DNA from: Levilactobacillus parabrevis ATCC 53295
Lineage (GTDB): Bacteria; Bacillota; Bacilli; Lactobacillales; Lactobacillaceae
Direction: 5' to 3'
Length of the DNA stretch: 40,738 nucleotides
Assembly: GCF_001434055.1 (NCBI RefSeq)
Contig: NZ_AZCZ01000025.1
Coordinates: forward strand, 1 to 40,738
Within the stretch, counting starts at the first letter, position 1, and every line of letters starts with the position of its first letter. Both the position numbers and the translations under genes were made by a program. The notes under the pieces are model-generated. The model saw only the letters and a program-made list of their open reading frames with translations. It searched no databases and was not told where the DNA came from. Positions 8,647-17,523 of the stretch are shown here, one piece after another.

Positions 8647-8847
8647 TTATTCGCCGTCATTTCCGGCGTCATAATCGTAGTGATAGATGAGTTTGCCGTT
8701 CTTTTCAGCCTTGCCCACCACCCGTTTTCGCGTTTCGTAAGCCATAAAAGCTTTTTGAAATGCCGGGAAGTCTTCGGGGGTTACTTCGAACTGCTCAATT
8801 TTCTTATCTTTTAATTGATTCATTAAATCCGTAAAGTCTCGTGCCAC
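8647..8847 (-). CDS. Small hypothetical protein
   Basis: A 66-residue charged soluble protein, not recognised. It begins ARDFTDLMNQLKDKKI after a GTG start at 8847 that has GGGAGG eight bases upstream. A longer frame (TTG at 9015) adds residues rich in AGA/AGG codons with no ribosome site, so it is not favoured. The sequence is mixed helix and strand, with an acidic tail (YDYDAGNDGE) and no membrane segment. It lies alone between ptsHI and clpE, behind a leader of roughly 370 nt that may carry its regulation. Confidence 0.65.
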   Translation of the reverse strand: MARDFTDLMNQLKDKKIEQFEVTPEDFPAFQKAFMAYETRKRVVGKAEKNGKLIYHYDYDAGNDGE

Positions 8848-9229
8848 TGTTTTTTCCTCCCTCGCTCTTCTTTGTCTGGTGAAAAATTGTCGCCTGCGGC
8901 TGCCAGGGATTCCGCTTGCTGTGGGGACGCTCCAGCCTGAGAAACGGGCTTCCGACTCAATTTGAAGCCACGAAGCCCCCGTGTCTTCAAGATTGCCCGT
9001 GCTGTAAACTGGCAAAAAACGCCAGTTAACACCACCTCCACGGCTAGCTACATCCCTGACCTCCTCCGGCTAAGATAACTTTTAACCACTAAATAACGCA
9101 CTGCTGGTTCGCGAGCAAAAAGTCCGCCATTATAAGTCTTACTACTTTATTCAGGTACGTTATCCCAATGGCCCAATCTGCTGAGCCAAAGAACGCAAGC
9201 CTTACCACTAGTCTCAAACAACTATTATA
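8848..9229 (-). other. Long structured 5' leader and promoter
   Basis: No gene is convincing between the small hypothetical gene and clpE on this strand. An extended -10 (TGATATAAT, TATAAT at 9224-9229) should start a transcript near 9217. Its leader contains a long-range helix: GATAAC (9159-9164) with GTTATC (9074-9079), and TGAATAA (9147-9153) with TTATTTA (9090-9096). It also contains a strong ribosome site (GGAGGAGGT) followed by ATG-TAG at 9048-9053, a start codon with an immediate stop, and a small hairpin (AACTGGC / GCCAGTT) near 9008-9030. It could be a regulatory leader or a separate small RNA. I cannot assign it to a known RNA family. Confidence 0.4.
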
Positions 9230-9307
9230 TCACCCTTCGCGTGCGTTCTCCCCTATCTTACGGGGCAAACGCGTGTCGGTCAAAGTATTTAAAAAATTTT
9301 TTCAATT

Positions 9308-9336
9308 TTGAAATGTTCATTTTAGCATTCTATTGT
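9308..9336 (+). promoter_or_regulatory. clpE upstream promoter (P1)
   Basis: -35 TTGAAA (9308-9313), 17-bp spacer, -10 TATTGT (9331-9336). The CIRCE element overlaps its spacer and -10. Confidence 0.55.
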
Positions 9337-9348
9337 CGAGAGTGCTAA
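9322..9348 (+). promoter_or_regulatory. CIRCE element (HrcA operator)
   Basis: TTAGCATTC, 9-bp spacer, GAGTGCTAA. The consensus is TTAGCACTC-N9-GAGTGCTAA, so there is one mismatch, in the left arm. HrcA binding here should block P1 of clpE. Confidence 0.85.
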
Positions 9349-9409
9349 AATGAAGGCGTTCGTTAGAAATTTCCCGTAATACCGCGCATTTATCGTGCAA
9401 ACAAAATAC

Positions 9410-9437
9410 TTGCACGACCAGATGAACGCGTTATAAT
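9410..9437 (+). promoter_or_regulatory. clpE downstream promoter (P2)
   Basis: -35 TTGCAC (9410-9415), 16-bp spacer, perfect -10 TATAAT (9432-9437). A CtsR operator follows directly over the expected start point. Confidence 0.8.
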
Positions 9438-9439
9438 GT

Positions 9440-9463
9440 GGTCAATGGTCAAGAAAGGTCAAA
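9440..9463 (+). promoter_or_regulatory. CtsR operator
   Basis: The tandem heptads GGTCAAG-AAA-GGTCAAA at 9447-9463 match the CtsR heptanucleotide repeat consensus (A/G)GTCAAA-N3-(A/G)GTCAAA, with one mismatch. A third heptad, GGTCAAT, directly precedes them at 9440-9446. A further single half-site, GGTCAAA, lies at 9278-9284 upstream of P1. Confidence 0.85.
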
Positions 9464-9523
9464 GGCTTTTCGAAGGCCCGTGGAATTTCCACGAGAACTC
9501 CAGGCAAGAAAGGAGACGACAAG

Positions 9524-11761
9524 ATGCTATGTCAAAATTGCCACCGCAATGAAGCAACGATTCACCTTTACATGAGTGTAAATGGGCAGCGGCAACAAGT
9601 TGACCTATGCCAAAATTGTTACCAGCTGCTGAAACAGCAACAATCAAACGATTCTGGAAATGGAGGTGGCCGCATGGCACAAGATCCATTCGGCTTTAAT
9701 AACCTGGATGATATTTTCCGGGCAATGCAAGGCGGTGACAACAGCCAAGCTAATAATTTCCAACAAGCTTCCGGACAAGGTCGACCAACCCAACCTTCTG
9801 GCAACCAGGGCGGTTCCGGTAATGGCTTACTCAGTCAGTACGGGTTAAACCTCACCCAGTTGGCCAAAGATGGCAAAGTCGATCCCGTTATTGGCCGGGA
9901 CAAAGAAACGGCACAAGTCATTGAAATCCTGAATCGGCGAACGAAGAACAACCCCGTGTTGATCGGAGAAGCCGGTGTTGGGAAGACGGCGGTCGTTGAA
10001 GGCCTTGCGGAACGCATTGTCGAAGGCAACGTTCCTCAAAAGCTCGCCAACAAGCAAATTATTCGCTTAGACGTTGTGTCCTTGGTTCAGGGAACTGGTA
10101 TCCGTGGCCAATTCGAGCAACGCATGCAACAGTTAATGAAAGAGGTTCAAGCTAACCCCGACATCATCCTATTTATCGATGAAATCCATGAAATCATGGG
10201 TGCCGGGAATGCCGAAGGCGGCATGGATGCTGGTAATGTTTTGAAGCCAGCCCTCGCCCGTGGCGACTTCCAATTGATCGGTGCAACCACGTTAAGTGAA
10301 TACCGCGATATTGAAAAGGACCAAGCCTTAGCACGGCGGTTCCAACCAGTTACGGTCGATGAACCAAGTGCTGACGAAGCCATTAAGATTTTAAAGGGTA
10401 TTCAAAAGAAATACGAAGATTACCACCACGTTCACTACGACGATGACGCCATTGAGGCTGCCGTTCGCCTGTCTGATCGCTACATCCAAGACCGTTTCTT
10501 ACCTGACAAGGCCATTGACCTGTTGGATGAGGCCGGTTCACGGAAGAACTTGACCATCAATATCGCCGACCCTAAGGCCATCGATGAAAAGATCAAGTCC
10601 GCTGAAGCACAGAAGCAAGCTGCCTTAAAACAGGAAGACTACGAAAAAGCTGCCTACTACCGCGACCAAGTCACGAAGTTGGAGAAGTCCAAGGAAACTG
10701 CCAAGGACGCCGACCAAAACGCTTCTGCCGAGGTTACGGTTAAGGACATGCAAGATATCGTGGAAGAAAAGACCAGCATTCCTGTCGGTGAACTACAAGC
10801 CAAGGAACAGCACCAACTCAAGAGTTTAGGTGCCGACCTTGAAAAGCACGTCATCGGCCAGAATGAAGCCGTCGACAAGGTTGCCCGGGCTATTCGGCGG
10901 AACCGAATCGGGTTGAACGGTACTGGCCGACCAATCGGTTCTTTCCTCTTCGTCGGCCCGACCGGTGTTGGGAAGACGGAATTAGCCAAGCAATTGGCCA
11001 ATGAACTCTTTGGTTCCGAGGACGCCATGGTTCGCTTCGACATGTCTGAGTACATGGAGCCGCATTCCATTTCTAAGCTGATCGGGTCACCACCTGGCTA
11101 TGTTGGCTACGAAGAAGCTGGCCAGCTTACCGAACAGGTTCGGCGTCATCCATACACGTTAATTCTGTTGGATGAAATTGAAAAGGCCCACCCCGACGTC
11201 TTGAATATGTTCTTACAGATTCTGGACGACGGCCGGTTGACTGATTCTCAAGGCCGGACGGTTTCCTTCAAGGATACGCTGATCATCATGACCAGTAACG
11301 CCGGTACCGGTGATGCCGAAGCCAACGTTGGTTTTGGCGCCGCTGCCGAAGGAACCACCCACTCTGTTCTGGGGAACCTGACCAACTACTTCAAGCCAGA
11401 GTTCTTAAACCGGTTCGACGATATCGTTGAGTTCAACTCCCTGAGCATGGAAAACCTGATGCACATCGTTGACTTAATGATTGTTGACGTTAACCAAATG
11501 TTGGCAGGCCAAGGCCTCCACATTCACGTTACCGCGCCGGTTGAGGAACAACTGGTCAAGAAGGGGTACAATCCTGCGATGGGGGCTCGGCCACTACGGC
11601 GGGTCATCCAAGAAGAGATTGAAGACCGGATTGCCGACTTCTACCTGGACCACGGGGACGTTAAGAACCTCGTTGCCAAGATTGAAGACGGTAAGATCAC
11701 GTTGGCTGCTGACACGGATGCTAATGCCGCAGCTAGTGATTCCACGTCAAGTAACGCTTAA
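9524..11761 (+). CDS. clpE: ATP-dependent Clp protease ATP-binding subunit ClpE
   Basis: HSP100 unfoldase that feeds damaged proteins to ClpP. The 745-residue protein has the ClpE-specific N-terminal zinc finger (C3-x2-C6 and C29-x2-C32) and a Gly/Gln-rich linker. The first AAA+ domain has Walker A GEAGVGKT (148-155) and Walker B ILFIDE. A UVR-type coiled segment lies at about 352-390. The second AAA+ domain has GPTGVGKT (478-485), followed by a C-terminal D2-small domain. The ATG at 9524 follows AAGGAGACGAC. Transcription is probably controlled by both HrcA (CIRCE) and CtsR. A second good ribosome site (GGAGGT then ATG at 9674) inside the gene could in principle give a form lacking the zinc finger. 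Confidence 0.97.
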   Translation: MLCQNCHRNEATIHLYMSVNGQRQQVDLCQNCYQLLKQQQSNDSGNGGGRMAQDPFGFNNLDDIFRAMQGGDNSQANNFQQASGQGRPTQPSGNQGGSGNGLLSQYGLNLTQLAKDGKVDPVIGRDKETAQVIEILNRRTKNNPVLIGEAGVGKTAVVEGLAERIVEGNVPQKLANKQIIRLDVVSLVQGTGIRGQFEQRMQQLMKEVQANPDIILFIDEIHEIMGAGNAEGGMDAGNVLKPALARGDFQLIGATTLSEYRDIEKDQALARRFQPVTVDEPSADEAIKILKGIQKKYEDYHHVHYDDDAIEAAVRLSDRYIQDRFLPDKAIDLLDEAGSRKNLTINIADPKAIDEKIKSAEAQKQAALKQEDYEKAAYYRDQVTKLEKSKETAKDADQNASAEVTVKDMQDIVEEKTSIPVGELQAKEQHQLKSLGADLEKHVIGQNEAVDKVARAIRRNRIGLNGTGRPIGSFLFVGPTGVGKTELAKQLANELFGSEDAMVRFDMSEYMEPHSISKLIGSPPGYVGYEEAGQLTEQVRRHPYTLILLDEIEKAHPDVLNMFLQILDDGRLTDSQGRTVSFKDTLIIMTSNAGTGDAEANVGFGAAAEGTTHSVLGNLTNYFKPEFLNRFDDIVEFNSLSMENLMHIVDLMIVDVNQMLAGQGLHIHVTAPVEEQLVKKGYNPAMGARPLRRVIQEEIEDRIADFYLDHGDVKNLVAKIEDGKITLAADTDANAAASDSTSSNA

Positions 11762-11776
11762 TCACGAATTTTTGAA

Positions 11777-11809
11777 GGTGTTCAGCCATGAGAGCTGAGC
11801 ACCTTTTTT
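11777..11809 (+). terminator. Intrinsic terminator after clpE
   Basis: GGTGTTCAGC, 7-nt loop, GCTGAGCACC, then TTTTTT. The 10-bp stem has one G-U pair and starts 16 bases past the stop. Confidence 0.85.
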
Positions 11810-11903
11810 GTCAGCACATTCAGCTGAAGACCACCCCACCATTTTCTGTTCACACCAGTCCCCTTACTGAGCCGATTAGAAAAAATCTGATAGCGTTCAC
11901 ATG

Positions 11904-11931
11904 TTGGCGTGGCCGGGAAAAATGGTATACT
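11904..11931 (+). promoter_or_regulatory. Promoter of the SH3-like orphan gene
   Basis: -35 TTGGCG (11904-11909), 16-bp spacer, extended -10 TGGTATACT (TATACT at 11926-11931). It lies 33 bp before the start codon. Confidence 0.65.
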
Positions 11932-11964
11932 AGATTTTAAAGGAAACTTCTGGAGGTGAATGGC

Positions 11965-13062
11965 ATGGCATTTTTTGACTGGTTACGACGGATGATTGAA
12001 CCGAAGCCCCGACGCGAAAACATTTCGCAGCCGGTAGCACCACGCCGCCGTCGTCAACCAATCCCGGCTCCAGCAGAACCCGTTGCCCCCAGCCAACCGG
12101 CTGTAACGCCACCCGTTCTGACTGACCACGCTGTCACCTTAAAACACGCCGTCCAACAGCCGCGGCCCGAGCCGACTGCCACGTTAGTGATTCGCTTGGT
12201 GGATGAACACAATCATCCGCTTCAACCGGCTCTTATCTTAACGGGGTCACTTAACCACCCCGTCCGCTGCCGATTCCCGGAGATTCCGGGGTACGCGCTC
12301 TCACGGATTCACGGCTTTACTCAGGACTTTATCAGTGAATATGGCCTGACGACCGCTATCTATCGTCGCTTGCTGGGCAAACCGATCATCGCCTACCTGG
12401 TCGACTTCGACTCCGGTCGCTTGCTAGAGCTTCCCCAGATTCACCGGGGCGCCCTTTCTACGAGCTACGCGCTAACACCACCCGTTGTCAGCAACTATCA
12501 CATCTTCCAAGCGCAGGGTCCACAACGCGGTAAATTCTCCACGCACGCCCAACGCGTTGTGTATTTCTATCGCCGTGACAGCTGGGAGACGGTCCAACGC
12601 GTTCAACAGTACGTCTTCCTTCAGGCGGATCATCTAGTCTACGATGGTCCAGACGGCACGGCATACGGCTATCAGTTCCCCGCCGACTCACTCTGGCGGC
12701 TGTTCATGATCATCACGTTGACGGATGGCTCAGTTTGGTACAATCTCGGTGGCAGTCAGTGGCTGAGTGCGACTGAAACCACTCGCCGAGACCACCAACT
12801 GGCCCACCCGGCTTTGACGCAGAAACGCGCTTGGCATCCCGAAGACTTTGCCCGAATCGGCTCGGTCGATTACGTTCCCGGTGCCGCAGTCTCCATTTAT
12901 ACGGAACCATACGGCGAAACCGCTGGCCAACTCGAGCATGGTGAGCCGCTGGACATCCGTGGCCGGATCGTTGATGATCAGCAATTGGTCTGGTATCAAA
13001 TTGGACCGGAAGCTTACATCAACGCGCGATACGTGCGCCTCGTCCCTACCGAAACCATTTAA
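11965..13062 (+). CDS. Hypothetical protein with basic/proline-rich N-terminus and SH3-like C-terminus
   Basis: A 365-residue protein of unknown function. Residues 1-70 are a short amphipathic start (MAFFDWLRRMIEPKPRR) followed by an Arg- and Pro-rich low-complexity linker. The middle (about 70-285) is beta-rich with many aromatics. The last 70 residues (SVDYVPGAAVSIYTEPYGE through YINARYVRLVP) look like a bacterial SH3-type domain. There is no signal peptide, membrane segment or anchoring motif, which is odd for an SH3b protein. The ATG at 11965 sits 8 bases after GGAGG; a GTG at 11956 overlaps that site and is less likely. It is a single-gene unit with its own promoter and a shared terminator. 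Confidence 0.75.
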   Translation: MAFFDWLRRMIEPKPRRENISQPVAPRRRRQPIPAPAEPVAPSQPAVTPPVLTDHAVTLKHAVQQPRPEPTATLVIRLVDEHNHPLQPALILTGSLNHPVRCRFPEIPGYALSRIHGFTQDFISEYGLTTAIYRRLLGKPIIAYLVDFDSGRLLELPQIHRGALSTSYALTPPVVSNYHIFQAQGPQRGKFSTHAQRVVYFYRRDSWETVQRVQQYVFLQADHLVYDGPDGTAYGYQFPADSLWRLFMIITLTDGSVWYNLGGSQWLSATETTRRDHQLAHPALTQKRAWHPEDFARIGSVDYVPGAAVSIYTEPYGETAGQLEHGEPLDIRGRIVDDQQLVWYQIGPEAYINARYVRLVPTETI

Positions 13063-13071
13063 AGCTAAAAA

Positions 13072-13120
13072 TAAAAGTGTCACCGCAAATCTTTCAACAG
13101 ATTTGTGGTGACACTTTTTG
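13072..13120. terminator. Bidirectional terminator
   Basis: A long stem (AGTGTCACC-x-CAAATCT paired with AGATTTG-x-GGTGACACT) is flanked by A-rich sequence on the left and TTTTT on the right. It serves the convergent genes at 11965-13062 and asnS. Confidence 0.9.
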
Positions 13121-13134
13121 ATTCGATAAGCTTA

Positions 13135-14526
13135 TTAGAATTCAGCGTTACCTGGAGTCCGTGGGTAAGGGATCACGTCGCGGATGTTTTCCATCCCCGT
13201 CACGTACATCAGTAACCGTTCGAAACCAATTCCGTAACCGGAGTGCTTGGTTTCACCGTACTTCCGCAGATCCAAGTACCATTGGTATTCTTCCTGTGGT
13301 AAGTGGTTATCCTTGATCTTCTTGGCCATTTCAGCTTGACGTTCTTCACGTTGACTCCCACCGATCAATTCACCGATACGGGGAACCAATAAGTCAGCGG
13401 CTGCGACAGTCTTACCATCGTCGTTATCGCGCATGTAGAAAGCCTTGATTTCACGTGGGTAATCCGTCAGGAAGGTTGGCCGCTTGTAGACCTGTTCACA
13501 CAGGTAGCGTTCGTGTTCGGCTTGTAAGTCGAGCCCCCAGTAAACGGGAACATCGAACTTAACAGGCGCCTTTTCCAGCTCTTCAATGGCTTGCGTGTAG
13601 GTAATCTGCGCAAACTTTTCGTCGATGGTCTGGTGAAGACGGTTCAACAGATCGTCATCCACGGCGTTGTTCAGGAATTCCAATTCATCCTTGGCGTGGG
13701 CTAAGAGGTACTTGACCACGTGCTTCAGGAGACTTTCGGATTCGTTGATCACGTCTTGCAAGTCAGCAAAGGCCATTTCTGGTTCAATCATCCAGAATTC
13801 TGAGGCGTGACGAGCCGTGTGCGAATTTTCAGCCCGGAAGGTTGGGCCAAACGTGTACACGTTCCGCAAAGCCAAAGCGAAGGCTTCCACGGGAAGTTGA
13901 CCACTGACCGTCAAGTTTGTTTCCTTCTTGAAGAAGTCTTGGCTGTCATCAACCTTGCCGTCGTCCGTCTTAGGCAAGTTGTTCATGTCTAACGTGGTGA
14001 CCCGGAACATTTCCCCGGCCCCTTCGCTATCACTACTGGTAATGATTGGCGTGTTAACGTAGGTGAAGTCATTTTCCTGCAGGTATTGGTGTACGGCAAA
14101 GGCCGTCAGTGAACGGATCTTGAAGACCGCGTAGAACGTGTTGGTCCGTGGCCGTAGGTGCGCCATCGTCCGCAAGTATTCGTAGGAGTGCTTCTTCTTT
14201 TGCAGTGGGTAGTCACTATCGGAGGCCCCTTCAAGCACAACTTCTTCGGCATGAACTTCGAAAGGTTGCTTGGCGTCTGGCGTGTAAACGACCGTCCCCA
14301 CAACCTTGATCGTAGAACTCAGTGGCAACTTCGTCATTTCGGCGTAGTTCTCCAGATCACTCTTCATCACGATCTGTGCGTGCTTCAAGCAAGAGCCATC
14401 GTTCAATTCGATAAAGCCCACGCGCTTAGAGCCCCGCACCGTCTTCACCCAACCGTGCAGAACAACTTGTTCGTCTTCGGCAAAGTGCCGGTCGCTAAAT
14501 AAATCTTTAACCAAAATTTCTGTCAT
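13135..14526 (-). CDS. asnS: Asparaginyl-tRNA synthetase
   Basis: Charges tRNA-Asn in the cytosol. The 463-residue class IIb enzyme has an N-terminal OB-fold anticodon-binding domain ([14 protein letters not shown] near residue 22). The catalytic domain carries motif 2 ([11 protein letters not shown]) and motif 3 ([10 protein letters not shown]), and ends IPYPRTPG, typical of AsnRS. It is the longer, E. coli-like form of about 465 residues rather than the roughly 430-residue form also found in lactobacilli. The ATG at 14526 has AAGGAG 6 bases upstream; the ATG one codon earlier is possible but closer to the ribosome site. A T-box leader precedes it, so expression should respond to uncharged tRNA-Asn. 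Confidence 0.96.
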   Translation of the reverse strand: MTEILVKDLFSDRHFAEDEQVVLHGWVKTVRGSKRVGFIELNDGSCLKHAQIVMKSDLENYAEMTKLPLSSTIKVVGTVVYTPDAKQPFEVHAEEVVLEGASDSDYPLQKKKHSYEYLRTMAHLRPRTNTFYAVFKIRSLTAFAVHQYLQENDFTYVNTPIITSSDSEGAGEMFRVTTLDMNNLPKTDDGKVDDSQDFFKKETNLTVSGQLPVEAFALALRNVYTFGPTFRAENSHTARHASEFWMIEPEMAFADLQDVINESESLLKHVVKYLLAHAKDELEFLNNAVDDDLLNRLHQTIDEKFAQITYTQAIEELEKAPVKFDVPVYWGLDLQAEHERYLCEQVYKRPTFLTDYPREIKAFYMRDNDDGKTVAAADLLVPRIGELIGGSQREERQAEMAKKIKDNHLPQEEYQWYLDLRKYGETKHSGYGIGFERLLMYVTGMENIRDVIPYPRTPGNAEF

Positions 14527-14830
14527 CATATTCTCCTTCTGTCGTACCCATAAAAAAAGACCCATCATCCCTATCACTAGGGACGAAAGATCTTTCCGCG
14601 GTACCACCCAAATTGTTTTTAATTCAAAACCAACTTTAAACAACGTACTAACATACGTTCCGCTTGATAACGTAGCGGTCACGGCGCGGCCTACTTTTGA
14701 TTCAGCCTGCAACGAAAGCGGGGTTATCCAGATTGGGCGATCAACTAAGCTCTCACTATCCTTAGTTCGCTAGGCACCGGTGACCAATCTGGCGTTGTCC
14801 GTTTCAATTGTTTTTGATTTATGCAACTGT
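14527..14830 (-). promoter_or_regulatory. T-box riboswitch leader (tRNA-Asn) of asnS
   Basis: The minus strand carries the T-box core GGTGGTACCGCGG (near 14597-14609). Next is a terminator hairpin (GATCTTTCGTCCCTA, loop GTGA, TAGGGATGATGGGTC, then seven T) at 14552-14592. Upstream, a Stem I-like helix pairs CCAGATTGG (near 14783-14791) with CCAATCTGG (near 14727-14735). An AAC triplet at 14723-14725, just 3' of that helix, fits an Asn specifier codon, though I placed it by eye. Uncharged tRNA-Asn should favour the antiterminator. Confidence 0.9.
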
Positions 14831-14834
14831 TGTC

Positions 14835-14863
14835 AGATTAGCACAAATCGGGACGGGACACAA
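14835..14863 (-). promoter_or_regulatory. Promoter of T-box/asnS
   Basis: Minus strand: weak -35 TTGTGT (14858-14863), 17-bp spacer, extended -10 TGCTAATCT (TAATCT at 14835-14840). It is placed just ahead of Stem I. Confidence 0.45.
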
Positions 14864-14913
14864 CCGAAATCTATCTGTGTGTGGTGGAACTCCGCTCTTC
14901 TCAAGTTTAATTT

Positions 14914-17523
14914 TCAGTCTTCAACCAACCGATTGCCCATTGATTGGGCCCGTTGCCCCCAGCGCTTCTTAATTTCCAAGACGAGCGTTGGGATGAAGAC
15001 GCCGACCACAACGAGTACCCAGCCACCGACTGGCAGTGCAACGAGGCCGAAGAGCCCTTGGAGCCCCGGAACCACTGCCACAACAATCAGCAAGCTAATC
15101 GTGACCAGTAGTGCTCGGTTAAGCCGTGGGTTCCGTTTTAGACTGGCCCACGTCAACGGTTGACGATCCTTAATGGCGTAGATGTCAATCATAGAACCAA
15201 TCGCCAGGATCAGGAAGGTTACCGTCATGCCGACCGCTGGCTGGTTAGCCGCTAGAACGAAGCGTCCCAGCCCGTAAGCCCCCAGTGTCAGGAACGTAAA
15301 CGTCACGGCACGGGTTGCCAGTCGACCACCTAGGCCACGAGCGAAGAGGCTTTCGTCGTTAGCCACCGGTGGCTGTTGCATTGCGGCCTTTTCGCCAGGT
15401 TCTCTGCTCAGGTAGAAACCAGGAATACCATCGGCTAAAACGTTGATCAGCAGGAGCTGTTCGGCCAACAGTGGCGCGCCCCAGCCCATCAGGACCGAAC
15501 CAACCATCAGGAAGATCTGAGCGAAGTTGACCCCCACCAGAAATTCGACGGCCTTGAGGATGTTTTGATAGACCGTCCGCCCTTCCTTCACCGCCGAGAT
15601 GATCGTCGCGAAGTTGTCATCCGTCAGGACCATGTCCGCGGCACTTTTGGACACTTCTGTCCCGGTAATTCCCATGGCGATACCCACATCGGCGGCCTTT
15701 AAGGCTGGCGCATCATTCACGCCATCACCCGTCATCGCGACCGTGGCGCCGGTCTTCTGCCAAGCCTGAACGATTCGAATTTTATCGGTCGGCGATACTC
15801 GCGCATAAACGGCAATGTTTTTGATCTGCCCATCGAGCTCGGCATCCGTCAACGTCCGGAGTTCATCCCCGGACATCACCAGTTGCCCCGGTGACAGTAA
15901 GCCAATCTCTTTGGCGATGGCCTCGGCCGTCACCATGTGGTCGCCGGTAATCATAATAGGCTTGATACCGGCGGCCTTCGCCTCCCGAATCGCCGTGATA
16001 ACCTCTGGCCGTGGTGGATCGATCATTCCCACGATCCCCGCAAACGTCAGGTGTTGCGTCAGGTCGGCCCAGTTGATGGTGTCGCCAGCCGATACGACCC
16101 GGTAGCCGACCGCTAGAACCCGTAACGCCTCCTGACCGAACGCATCGTGAGCCCGTTTGGCCTGCACGAATTCCGCTGGCTGCCAGTCAACGGGTAAGCG
16201 ATCAAAGGCCCCTTTGACCACGACCAACCGACGACCATCCTTTAATTGATGGAGCGTTGCCATGGTCTTCTTCGTGGAGTCAAACGGATCTTCGGCGAGT
16301 CGCGGCGCCGTTGCTTCAAAGCCCTTACGGCTGGCATCATTTTTAGCTAACCAGCGAACGATGGCCAATTCAGTGGGGTCACCCACCGTTTCTTCCTCGC
16401 CGTTAACCATTTGAATTTCAGCATTGGTCACTAACCCCAAGTAACGCATGAGGTCCTTACCGGCGTGCGTCATTTCCGTAGCCGCCGTGACTGACTTGGC
16501 GCCCGGCGTCCAGTAACGGGTGATGGTCATCTGGTTCTGCGTCAACGTTCCCGTCTTGTCGGAAGCAATCACGTCGACCCCACCAATCGTTTCAACTGCA
16601 TTAACCCGGCGCATGATGGCGTTACGCTTAGCCATCCGCTTCACCCCGTGAGCCAAGCTGATTGTCACGATAATCGGCAGCGTTTCAGGAACGGCCGCCA
16701 CCGCCAAGGAGATCCCAATCATGAGGCTGTCGGCCAGCCCCTGGTTTTGCATCCAAATACTCAGGGCAAAGATGGCCATTCCACCCATGACGGCAAATGT
16801 CGTCAGCCAACCGGAAAGCCGATTCAAACGGCCCTGTAGCGGTGTTGCTCGCTTCTTCGTTTTATTCAAAAGCCCGGCAATCTGTCCCAGCTCCGTTGCC
16901 ATCCCAGTCGTCACGACCTGAATGACAGCCGTGCCGGCCGTCACCGCGGTACCGGAAAAGACTTGCTGGTTTTCCTTAGCACCGTCGGGTTTGTGTAACG
17001 CCACCTTGTCGACCGGTACACTTTCACCGGTCAGAACGGCTTCATCCACGGCTAAATTAGTACTGGACAGGACCACCCCATCGGCCGGGACTTGATCTCC
17101 CGCCTTCAACAGGACCAGGTCACCCGGAACCACGTCCTTCGCGTCAATCGTCTGGGCAATGTTTTCCCGCCGCACGGTCGTCGTGGGCAAGCTCATCGAT
17201 TGCAACGCTGCCAGTGCCTTTTCGGCCGAGGCTTCCTGATACATTCCGATAATCACGTTGATGACCAGGATCGACCCAATGACGATGGATTTCGTCCAAC
17301 CGCCACCTTGGAAAAGTGCCATGTAACTGGCTAACGCCACGGCAAATAATAGCACGAGCGAGGATACATCCGCTAAATGATGTCCAATTTGACGCCAAAT
17401 ACTAGCCTTTTTAGCAGCCACCAATTGGTTACTGCCAAATTCTTGCCGCCGCGTCTGGGCCTCTTGGGCCGTCAGCCCTTGCTGGGGTGTTAAATTTAAA
17501 GTCGTCATCTCTTCTCTCTTCAT
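14914..17523 (-). CDS. P2-type cation-transporting ATPase, calcium-like
   Basis: An 869-residue membrane pump. It has an N-terminal cation ATPase domain, the actuator loop TGES (165-168), PETLP in M4 (279-283), phosphorylation motif DKTGTLTQ (D322), TGDGVNDAP (598-606) and about ten membrane helices. M6 reads LINVLADGIP. Compared with the SERCA calcium sites, the site II ligands appear kept (E280, N694, D698). The site I position E771 is Q669 and T799 is A697, which suggests one ion per cycle. Calcium export is therefore likely but not proven. The ATG at 17523 follows CGGAGG by 8 bases. It is a single gene, with no clear terminator before the asnS promoter. Confidence 0.88.
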   Translation of the reverse strand: MKREEMTTLNLTPQQGLTAQEAQTRRQEFGSNQLVAAKKASIWRQIGHHLADVSSLVLLFAVALASYMALFQGGGWTKSIVIGSILVINVIIGMYQEASAEKALAALQSMSLPTTTVRRENIAQTIDAKDVVPGDLVLLKAGDQVPADGVVLSSTNLAVDEAVLTGESVPVDKVALHKPDGAKENQQVFSGTAVTAGTAVIQVVTTGMATELGQIAGLLNKTKKRATPLQGRLNRLSGWLTTFAVMGGMAIFALSIWMQNQGLADSLMIGISLAVAAVPETLPIIVTISLAHGVKRMAKRNAIMRRVNAVETIGGVDVIASDKTGTLTQNQMTITRYWTPGAKSVTAATEMTHAGKDLMRYLGLVTNAEIQMVNGEEETVGDPTELAIVRWLAKNDASRKGFEATAPRLAEDPFDSTKKTMATLHQLKDGRRLVVVKGAFDRLPVDWQPAEFVQAKRAHDAFGQEALRVLAVGYRVVSAGDTINWADLTQHLTFAGIVGMIDPPRPEVITAIREAKAAGIKPIMITGDHMVTAEAIAKEIGLLSPGQLVMSGDELRTLTDAELDGQIKNIAVYARVSPTDKIRIVQAWQKTGATVAMTGDGVNDAPALKAADVGIAMGITGTEVSKSAADMVLTDDNFATIISAVKEGRTVYQNILKAVEFLVGVNFAQIFLMVGSVLMGWGAPLLAEQLLLINVLADGIPGFYLSREPGEKAAMQQPPVANDESLFARGLGGRLATRAVTFTFLTLGAYGLGRFVLAANQPAVGMTVTFLILAIGSMIDIYAIKDRQPLTWASLKRNPRLNRALLVTISLLIVVAVVPGLQGLFGLVALPVGGWVLVVVGVFIPTLVLEIKKRWGQRAQSMGNRLVED

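Noticed and set aside
8848-9015. N-terminal extension of the small hypothetical protein from a TTG at 9015
   Set aside because: The extension has several AGA/AGG codons in a row of arginines, no ribosome site, and a good GTG start with GGGAGG exists at 8847.
8823-9041. A 72-codon minus-strand reading frame overlapping the small hypothetical gene
   Set aside because: Its possible GTG starts are either too close to the GGAGG motif (2 bases) or too far from the next ribosome site, and the sequence resembles no family. It is treated as part of the leader.
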